64,000 bases of DNA from Calcarisporiella thermophila CBS 279.70 (Eukaryota; Calcarisporiellomycota): positions 1-64,000 of the forward strand of contig NW_027192198.1 in the NCBI RefSeq assembly GCF_041956535.1, given 5' to 3'. This document shows positions 55,348-64,000 of the stretch, in pieces (within the stretch, counting starts at the first letter, position 1; each line of letters opens with the position of its first letter). Both the position numbers and the translations under genes were made by a program. A model generated the notes under the pieces. The model was not told the DNA's origin. It did not search any database and saw only the letters and a program-made list of their open reading frames with translations.

Positions 55348-56665
55348 CGAGAGCGCTCGAGAAAATTTAAGGGGTCACCCGCCGGTCACCGGGCGACGCA
55401 GCCGAAAACCTAATTTGATGGAGGGGTTTTTCTTCAGGGAAAACTGGCTCATCCCTCGTCCGATAGGCCAATGCTTCTAGAAGCCCGTGGATGGGAGCTT
55501 TGGCTTGTTCCAACTGCGGCAGCATCAAATGCAATCAGCGCGCGCGGTACTGGCAAGCTCGCTCTCACCCCATCGTAGGCCCGGCCGCTTCCCCCTCCCC
55601 CCTCCCCCCCCGGCCAATACTCTGCGCAAATGGCTCCTCCCACATCGGTTTAAGGGTCTAGCGTGAACAAAATAGCATCGCCTAATATTTCAAAAAATGC
55701 CCGTGATCCTCTCTATCTATCAAATCGTTCGCGTATCCCCGCTGAGACACAAGAGGAATATTTGCCCTTCTCTGCGATCATATCGGACGATTGCCTCAGA
55801 GACGGTGTTGAATGTAGAGTGAACAGTCTGGCCCGCACGAGGGCAATAGCATCATGTGGCCCAGATGATGTCATCTAGTATTTACACGATACCTCTCTTT
55901 AGTTAGCCTGGAGCCCTCTGCCGAAGCATCCGTAGCAGAGCTATAAGGATGGAGAAACGCACCAAATGCAGCATTGACTCTGTTGGGCCGATATGCTGTG
56001 TTGGGCTCAGTCATGAATCCACTTCCTGAAATACTAACTGGGAATTTGCGCTTGAATCCAGAGGTGAAACCCCAAGTGCCCTAGGTGCCAGAAACAATCC
56101 TAAGGGTTTTTGACGGTTTTAAATCCTGGGCAGGGTGACTGGCAATCCCTCCCCAACGCCCATGTTAAGGAAATCTCCAGTGGCCCAGTCTTAAAAATGG
56201 GGATACTAAGGGTCTACTAACCGCTGGATCACGTGTCGAGTGTGCTGAGGATATTAGCGAAGATTCTCTAACTGTTTCTCCATACTAGATACCTATTTTT
56301 TCTAAACTGCCTCAGCACGTCTTACTATCTTAAAAAACTGTTAAAGCTATACTTAAAAAATGTAGAGTCCTTCTCCAGCAATTGTCAGTAAACAGTATGC
56401 CTCAGCCTTTTATATTACATAAAAATTAGATTTTGCGAGGGTAATAAGCAGGAGTAATTAAGATACGTTTGTTACGGAATTTAATTGGTATAATGAATTT
56501 GAAGATCCTTTTTTGCCAAAATGGATCCGACTAGTAAAATATCAATCTGATTAATGCACTCGAGAATAAAAAACCCTACTGTTATTCCGTTGTCCATACG
56601 AATGGTTATGTTTCGAGATAGTTAATGTAACGTATGTCGGAATATACATTCGGGTCCTTATCGCA
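55348..56665. other. intergenic region
   Basis: GC-rich near the wax-synthase-like promoter, including CCCCCTCCCCCCTCCCCCCC near 55590-55611, then AT-rich. A 71-codon plus-strand frame at 55663-55878 lacks any family pattern. Confidence 0.4.
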
Positions 56666-56866
56666 ATGTTCATTTTCTCTTGGAATCAGCTCAAGAAATT
56701 GGTCTCAGCATTTCTCATGCTTCTATTAATTACATCCCCGCTGGCTCTTTCCGACTCAGCTCCCAGTTGCTTTAAATGCCATAAAGATTATTCCTTATGC
56801 TTGGGGATACAGATTATTTGCCGGGAGATGTTATCTGAATGTTTGAAGTCATGCTCTCAGAAATGA
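56666..56866 (+). CDS. tiny secreted cysteine-rich protein (66 aa)
   Basis: A 66-codon frame with a hydrophobic leader (LVSAFLMLLLITSPLALS after a short basic N-terminus) and a mature peptide of about 35 residues that holds six cysteines: C.KC, then SLC, IIC, EC and SC, in the order C-x2-C-x6-C-x6-C-x6-C-x3-C. Even numbers of closely spaced cysteines point to a disulfide-stabilised peptide, as in antimicrobial peptides, toxins or effectors. Small size makes chance possible, but leader plus Cys spacing is unlikely by accident. Not similar to the other two small secreted proteins here. Confidence 0.5.
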   Translation: MFIFSWNQLKKLVSAFLMLLLITSPLALSDSAPSCFKCHKDYSLCLGIQIICREMLSECLKSCSQK

Positions 56867-57050
56867 AATTGGGGTAATTTTGAAAAAGAGGGCCATTTTT
56901 TTTTTCATGATTATTTATTCACAGTGAAGAATTTACCACCGTTTTTCTTCATTCCATGCACCAATAAACATGCCTTTGGAAATAGCACACCATGGGGCAA
57001 AGCAAAATGAAAAAGCATCCATCAAATATAGCTAACTACCGAACGTAATT

Positions 57051-60000
57051 TCAAACTCCAAAAAATGTACTCTCCAATTTCCGCGCCAAATCTTTTACCT
57101 CGGACTGCGCAGTCTTATCTTCCAAGACAGCCTTCGAACCCTTCTGTACTAGCACTACTCGCCATGGCATCATCAGCTCAACTACTACCTCCTTCTTAGC
57201 GAGAGCTAGTATCGAGGCTAGCCATTTTACGGCACCCGAACGAACAGATAGAGGAAGATGCGTGTCAAAAAGATGGGCAAGGGTATCAGCAATGTCAGGT
57301 GCAGGGAGTAAAAGGGGCACCTCAGGCGAAAAGGAGGAAATAGGTTGGAAGAGGTGAAATAACAATTGGACACAGGCTGTTAGCGCCACTCCTCCGCTCC
57401 TACCGTTTCCTATATCAGCTATCTTCAGGTTCGCAATCTCCAAGAGTTTGGGCAGCACTGCATCAAAAAAGAAACGAAAAGACTTGGAGTCCCCCGCCCC
57501 TTTTGTATTCTTTTTGGCTGCAGCACGTTGTGAATGCAAAGACGAAGTTTCGGCCGAGGATGTCGTGCCTCGGCCTAATCGCTGGGCGGCCATGATTAAC
57601 ACATTTGCCATGCAAGTCTCCACCTGTTCGCCTCCCTTCCCGCTCAATTTTGCAGCACCGACCAGTTCAGATACACCTGAGCTGGGAGGAGGCCCAGTGC
57701 GGCAATGAAGTAGCCATAGAACACCTTCAAGCAAATCAGAAAAGAAATCGGCAAGGGACGGACTCTCAGCCTCCGCGAAAGAGGTCTCCTCGATTTCTTC
57801 AATAACGGGGCGCTGGTGTCTGCTTGCAAATGGCGCAGTGATGGTAAGGAGAAGAGAAAGCGTGTCTATCGCACCCATCTGGAGCTGCTGCAAGACCTCT
57901 AGAGAGAATATAGATAGAGTGGTGAGTTCGTGTTTGAACAAGCACACAAGCAAGGGATATTACCGCCAGCTTCCCTCCAGTAGAGCACTTCTAGGACACA
58001 CTCTCGAACTAATCTTTTGATCCACTCCAATTTTTTTTCGATGCTTTCTACCCCGCGTTCACTGGCACTCCATCCTCCGCTCGCCTCGACTATCCATGAG
58101 CAAAACGCAAATAGCCAGCTCTTGATCAGTGACAGGTCCTTTTTTTCTGCTCTAATGGCCTTCAGCAATTTATAATGTGTGATGGGGAGCGCAACAGTGT
58201 TGTAAAAGAGACGAGGAAAGAGCGAGAGGGCGACCTGGCGGACTTGGGGAAATTCCACGGGATGCTCACACCTAAATCAACATGATTCCGCCTTAAAATC
58301 AAGTAGCCTGTAAAAAACCTAATGCATCCAATTCATACCGCTTAACAATTTCTTCTAAGAGTAGACGTGCCAGTGGCAGTCTCGTGTGAAGGAGCTCTTC
58401 ACCGTCGGAATAACATCCGACGTTTTCCACCTGTAACTCCCCCATCTCCAATACCTCGATCCAAGCTTCAAGTGGGAAGGTCTAATAGTATAAACGGGTT
58501 GAAATGGCGTGTTCTTGTTCAAAACATTAATATTGAAAAACAACCTTAAGGACGAGTAATGGGAATAAACGCTCAAATAGCAATCGCTGTACTCTTAACG
58601 TACTTTCCTCATCTGAGGCGTCTAATAGCTCTTCTGTCAAACTATACATATATACGTTTGGTAAAGGTGTGAATTCAATCGAATCAAAAATTGGAATCAT
58701 ACCGATCTTGCTCCTTCATTAGATTATATACTAACTCTATTATTTTATGCATACTATCAGGGTTCCTCGATATTGATAAAGAACATATACTCCAGAATCG
58801 AATTAGGAGTGGATCCGAGGGTGAAGCATACGTTTTATCAACAAGGAGAGGAAGCATTTGGCACCAGTTTTGAGCCGGAGTCTAAGTGGATCATAGGAGT
58901 AGGAATGCAATCAAACCATTTTGATACTCTCATAGATCGTCAGAGAGCTTACCTCAGAGGCCCACTCCGATACCACCTGAAATAGCTGCTCCTGACTGAT
59001 TGTTGAACCTCCGGAGTCTTTACTTGAATGGCTAGTATCTCTATAAAATGAACATATTTGTACTTGAATCGAGTAGTTTCACTTAGAGAAGACGACCGTT
59101 ACCTTATAAAATCCAGTAATACCAAAATCCCATTGGCTCCCCAAGCATGCATTGCTTCTATAATTGCAGATTCTAGAGCAAGTTTCGCACGAGCGTCCAG
59201 GTGAGGGTGAGAATTAAAAACACGGGGGATCATTTTGTCAGACGGTAGGGAGGAGATGCAGTTTATAGCCATTCGACGGGTCTCGTGATCTTCATCAGAA
59301 AGACATTTGAATAGGCGATCACTAAGAGAGTTAGGGGTTATAGAATCCCAAGTTAGAAAAAAAAATTAGATAATAGAGAAAAACGTCATAAGCACTTACA
59401 GTATATCAGGGTATGTATCTAAGAGCTTTTCGCGGTGCATGCGTTCTACTACCGATTTAATGATGACCATTGCATTTTGTCGAGTGCCGGAGTTGGTTGA
59501 ACTAAGCTTCCCAAAAACAGTGTCTAAGAGCTCTGGATATGATGTATTTTAAATAGGCATAGTTAAAGATAACGCTTCAACCATATTAAATACTTTGGAT
59601 CATATCCAACAAACAAAAAGGATATAGTAGTACTATTTCTGAGAGCGCATCAGAAAGCTCCTCGGCGACTTGGCCAGGCTCATCCAGTATTGAGGTTAGT
59701 GCCTCTTGATAGCTACCGGCTTCGTCGTCGATGGTGAGTTGTCGTAAGAGAAAAAATGCAGATTTAAAGCCAAACACTGATCGGCTCTTAATCTAAAATA
59801 AGGAGAGCACAGGTTCAACCCATAATGCTTCATCATGGATAGGAAAGAGTTACGTACGTATTCTAGAGTAAAAGTGTACACCTCCTCCGCTAATCTTCCA
59901 TCATCTCCACTAGTAGTTAAGTGCTTTATTACAGGAATAGACGGATCTCGACTTCCAAGGAGTAATAGCATCGACACCAAGCGACAATATTGGTCACCCA

Positions 60001-61351
60001 CGATATCAGAACCCTATAAAACTTCACAATTAATTACAATGGATGAAAATGAGAGATGGCTCAACCCTACTCCTGTCAAGATAGCGTGGGTTCTCTTTCG
60101 GAATCTAGTAGGAGAAAGCTGTGTATTTTTGGAGAGTAGTGCTTCCGAAAAGTTACGCCAATACAGGCAAATTCGTGACAAAATTGCTAGTAGGAGTATT
60201 GCCATGAAATGGAGACGGAAATTGCAACCATGGTGAAATACTTACATTCGGGTGGAAGTGGCTGATCTGACTGCGATAAAGGGGACAATTGCTCAAGAAA
60301 TTTTGTAACTTCTTGGAGGCCCATTTCCATCAGGTCGTGTCCTCGGCGCCACTAACAAAAATCAAGTTGCGGAAAAAAAGTTAGATTTCGATCCTATTTT
60401 GACACGTTCTAATAAAAGAAAACTACCTCACGAAGTTCACGCACTATCTTAAGTAGCCATTCTATGCACTTTAAAATACCTCTCATGGCGTATTCTACGG
60501 AAAGGTCTCCCCCTAATCCATCATATTCTGCAAGAATGGTCGCAGCCTTTTTTTCACTGGAATTCGCATTTTTCTGAGATGCAAGCACAGCGAGGCGATG
60601 TGATATAGTCAGACAAAGATCGGCACATACACTCGTCAGAAGGGTGGGCTGTTTGGTACCACTTTTAGATATGGCACTAGACTTAATTATCAATGAAATT
60701 GTTCAAGCAGAGAAAGAAAATTCGATTGCCACCTGTCACTTTCTATGCAATAGGCCAAGGCGGAAATCAGTTGCTGCATCTCAGCAATCGTCAATTCACC
60801 TAGTACACGAAAGGATCACAGGAACAATTAATATAATTCAAATAGGCCTAGCATATCGAGGTACACACCACTATCGCCTCGCTCGCTCAGAATCCTCTCC
60901 AGGACTCTAGCAATTCCCAGTTTTCTTCGCTTATCACTTCCCTTCAGCTCACGAACAAACATATTCAGCATTTTCGCGCGTTTTCGTTGAAACAGAAGAC
61001 GCATTATGTAAATGGCTCTATTTTGCGATTTCGGATCATTGCGCTTAAGGAGCTTTGAAATAAAAATAGCGTTCTTGTAGCCAATGACTTTCTTATGGAT
61101 ATGACAAACGATAAGATTTACCAGATTCCAGATTGGTTGAATTTCCTCTTCATTTTTATCGAAATGGTCGGCTAATGCATTGGCCGTTGAGTTTAAAGTG
61201 CCTAGGCATAAACTTGTGAGTGTATAGCCATAAAATGATATGATAAATTGCATTTACTTGAGGGATTTCCGCGCAGGAGAAGTTCCAATGATTTATCTGA
61301 TGCTTCGAATAGTAATGATAATGCAGTCCCGAAGTTCCCGTTGCTGCTCAT
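57051..61351 (-). CDS. large HEAT/ARM-like helical repeat protein, many exons
   Basis: Starting at ATG 61351 (MSSNGNFGTALSLLFEASDK), exons 61258-61351 and 60869-61201 join in phase, followed by at least a dozen short exons that I could chain by phase: text includes KRAKMLNMFVRELKGSDKRR, GELTIAEMQQLISALAYC, SVCADLCLTISHRLAVLASQ, LEQLSPLSQSDQPLPPE, GDQYCRLVSMLLLLGSRDPS, VFGFKSAFFLLRQLTIDDEA, KCLSDEDHETRRMAINCISS, and the last two exons ending VEVLQQ-like to STFFGV at 57051. The whole is helical, with HEAT-like paired helices, about 1,100 residues or more. I do not recognise the exact family; large scaffolds of nuclear transport, chromosome or kinase-assembly complexes look similar. Its 5' end faces the BRO1 gene's 3' end on the same strand, about 270 bp apart. 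Confidence 0.7.
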
Positions 61352-61622
61352 TCCCTATAGAGATATATAGAAAGGTTGGATGTGAAATGACATGCGTGAC
61401 GGCTTTTTAGTTATGGCTTTAAATATTTCAACTGCCATGTCTCCTATATGACATTGAAAATTTTTCGTTCTATTATGTTTAAAGAGCGATAAAAAGTTTG
61501 AGCAACTTAATAGGTGAGGCGGGTATTTATTTTTCATTAGTCTTGTTCTCATAAACTAAAAGAAAATTTCAAAACAACAGAGCGACTTTCAATGATTCAT
61601 CTTTAAATAAAGCAATTAACCC

Positions 61623-64000
61623 TTATTGCTTATTCCCAAAGGATATTCCCATTCCAGGATGCCATGTGCCCCCAGTCCCTTGTCTCTGTGGCTGTTGTTG
61701 CTGCTGTGGTGATGCTGATTGTGGTTGTGATGATGCACCACCTCCACCGCCACTGAATTGGATACCTAGTGCGGGGTTCCAGGTAGCACCGCTACCATAA
61801 TGCAACGAAGGTTTAGCCGAAGCATCGGCTGGGAGAGGCTGCTGTTGGTTTAATGACATGTTTGCGACGGCTGAATTCAACTCACTGTCAAAATACGTTA
61901 ACAGATATAAATATAGACAAATGAGAAAGTAATTGCCAAAGGAAATTCCTTACTTGATGAGGTCTGTCGACTCCACTTTGCGTGCAAAGCGGAAGTCATT
62001 GCAATTATCCCGGAAAGCAGCGAGAATCTTCTCAAAATCATTATAAAACTATAGGGCGATAATATAACAACATGAAAGAGTGAATCAGCCGCTGAAATTG
62101 TTTTGTTAATTCGGAATCGTTACAAAGAGTAACATATACCTTGATCCCCTCTCGTAGGTTGGTTTGGATCTCCTTGTATTTCTGGAAAGCTGTATCTAAG
62201 TTTTGCAGCGCCTTCTCGCGCTGCACGATATTGCTGCTCGATCTTCGCGCTGCAACGAATTTCTCTTGTTTGTCCTACCAAATTATGATGGGTCAGCCTA
62301 ATACCAGGGGCAACCTGGAGGAAGAGACACTAATTACCGCAATAGTTGCAAGAAGCTTTTCCTGTTGCTCCTCCTCTTCTTTCAACCCCCTTCGGAAGGG
62401 CTCGTACTTCTTTAGCTGCTCCTCAAATAAATCTTCAAACTGCGCTGGTTCTATCTTTACCGTTGGGGAATTCGATGTCAATTTCGCCGTCTCTCTAATT
62501 AGAGCCGGACCAATATCATCCATCTCGGCGAGCTTTCGTAGCTCTTCCATCTTTGACTTTCGTCGCTTAATCATCTGGTCGACCTGCTCTAGTAGCGCAC
62601 GCATCTGGCGCACGTGCTGCTCGTCTTTAGTCTTCCCTGCCCCGAGACTGGTGGAGGGCACGGATCGTTCAAGTTCCTCCTCGCTTGCGCCTAGGAGCTC
62701 AATGAATTGGGCCCAAATGTCGAGCTTGTTTTTGACTATCGAGTCACTCTTACGAGCAGCGTCTAGAGTGCGACGATGCTTCTTTCCTTGCTCAACTAAA
62801 TGGTTAGCAAGCTTCTCAGATGGAGGGCGTTTCCATCGATCACCATATTCGCCACGTAGCGCTTCATCCTCCTCCATCTCCTCGTCGAGTGCTGAAAAGG
62901 CCTGAAACAAGCATACATTTGGTGAGGATTTAAACCAAAAAGCATAGTTCCTATTCTTTACCTCGTCTAGGAGAGCCGAATTTGATTTTGCATACTCTCG
63001 TATATCTTCCAACAATTTGTACAAAGAGTTCATTCCGCCATCAGCTCGAACTTGATTCGCCTTAGCATACAATGAGGGTGGAAGACCCACTGGTTGTTCA
63101 AGCGCCTGAAGTGCCCCAGGTAAGTTCAGAGATTGCAATGTGCTATGGCATAACGAATTTAAATCCTCAGCCTCTTTGATTAACTCCTCTTTTACCACAC
63201 GGTCCCTGCGGTCACAATATACACTTGCAGCCTGGTGCACTGCAAACGGAACCAATTTCTGGAACAACGGAAGGCCAAGAAGAGAGTGCTCACTATTCAT
63301 GAAGCGCAAGGGGTCAGATACCTCGGCTGGCAATTGAGGTTTAACCATTTCAGCGCGACCGATCGCTGGAAGCGTGTGAGAGGAGGGTACATGCTCGAGA
63401 TAGATAATGTCATTATCTTTTTCAGCGCGCTGTAGATTTTTGCTGATAATTTCTTGCAAAGACTAATAATAAAGCATTTAAGATATACATCGAATAACAG
63501 AGGAGAGGAAGGATTTACCTTTAGGTCGCTTACTACGCTCTCTCGCAAACTCCGCTGATAATCCAGCCCCTTCTTCACGTAACTCTCTGCCAGCTGTAAA
63601 CGAGCAATCTCTTCTCCATACTTATTTTGGCTAATACATTCACAGGATTTGCGATACTGAGCGGCGGCATTGAAGTGTAGCCCCTTGACCTGCATCTGTA
63701 CTATCCATGGCTAACAAGATATCATAGACGTGAGATGGTGTTTTTTCAGCCACTATTTCGAACTGAAAAGCCTTATCAGAGATTTTTCTACCTGCGTGAA
63801 GAGCTGCGATACTGCTGAATTGGTGGCACCCTCATAAGCAATCTCATAGAAATCGGCCACTTTCCCCGCAAGTTTTGCAATCACTCCATCTTTCATTTGG
63901 CTCATTACGGCACGCTGCCAGTAGCACTCCTGAGCTTGTGCCAACATCAAATTCACCAGCACAGTCAGGGTCGTACCGGATAAATCTTGCGGGGGAGGAA
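61623..64000 (-). CDS. BRO1/ALIX/PalA-type ESCRT-associated protein, 5' part outside window
   Basis: The C-terminal two thirds of a BRO1 domain protein. At the right edge, MLAQAQECYWQRAVMSQMKD and AGKVADFYEIAYEGA are the conserved C-terminal BRO1 helices; next, YGEEIARLQLAESYVKKGLD, then VKPQLPAEVSDPLRFMN and FQKLVPFAVHQAASVYCDRR, as in ALIX/Bro1/PalA. A coiled V-domain follows (LDEEMEEDEALRGEYGDRW, LEQVDQMIKRRKSKMEELRK), with four or more introns (for example exons near 61956-62052 and 61623-61884). The tail is Gly/Gln/Pro-rich and ends in HPGMGISFGNKQ. Such proteins bind ESCRT-III/Snf7 and serve multivesicular-body sorting or the ambient-pH pathway; which of these cannot be settled without the start. 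Confidence 0.88.

Overview
This is a window of nuclear DNA from a filamentous fungus. Most genes carry spliceosomal introns, usually about 55-120 nt, with GTAAGT/GTGAGT-like donors. The gene set is fungal: an MHR-type transcription factor, an OPT transporter, a DHA2-type MFS exporter, a wax-synthase-like acyltransferase, a carboxylesterase with a Cys-bearing N-terminal extension, and an NB-ARC/TPR protein. The intergenic DNA is AT-rich and holds worn-out transposons. The phylum cannot be settled from the sequence; secreted protease, secreted esterase and small Cys-rich secreted proteins would fit an animal- or host-associated lifestyle, but that is inference.

Layout. 1-2.3 kb: a broken multicopy-type gene (minus) interrupted by an 8-bp tandem repeat. 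2.6-4.5 kb: transcription factor. 5.5-6.0 kb: a split YbjQ/UPF0145 gene with a displaced reading frame. 6.6-14.4 kb: transposon-rich block (three truncated gag genes, one nearly intact Tc1-like element, half of an inverted dispersed repeat, a MITE), which encloses an intact queuosine-salvage gene (7.2-8.5 kb). 15.1-17.3 kb: secreted carboxylesterase. 18 kb: second Tc1 copy, internally deleted. 20.8-22.9 kb: an unrecognised five-exon gene and a small Cys-rich secreted protein. 24.9-27.3 kb: OPT transporter. 28-31.5 kb: transposase relics. 31.9-34.7 kb: IML2/TTC39-type TPR protein. 35.2-38.8 kb: a second Cys-rich secreted protein and a chymotrypsin-fold protease. 39.0-41.5 kb: ten-exon WD40-cyclophilin (PPWD1 type). 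43.6-46.2 kb: kelch protein with a multi-pass, possibly cytochrome b561-like tail. 46.9-50.5 kb: NB-ARC/TPR protein. 51.4-55.3 kb: MFS exporter and wax-synthase-like gene, convergent. 56.7 kb: a third tiny Cys-rich secreted protein. 57.0-61.4 kb: large HEAT/ARM-like gene with many exons. 61.6-64.0 kb: C-terminal two thirds of a BRO1/ALIX family gene running off the right edge.

Functionally the housekeeping genes (PPWD1, queuosine salvage, IML2/TTC39, BRO1/ALIX) are unrelated to one another; there is no operon or obvious metabolic cluster. The most interesting items are the NB-ARC/TPR protein with a short Gly/Asn-rich N-terminal segment, the unrecognised five-exon gene at 20.8-22.0 kb, the three small secreted Cys-rich proteins, the 146-bp identical inverted repeat 23 kb apart, and the frame-breaking 8-bp repeat. 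All gene models were assembled by eye from splice-site and phase agreement and have not been tested against transcripts or databases.
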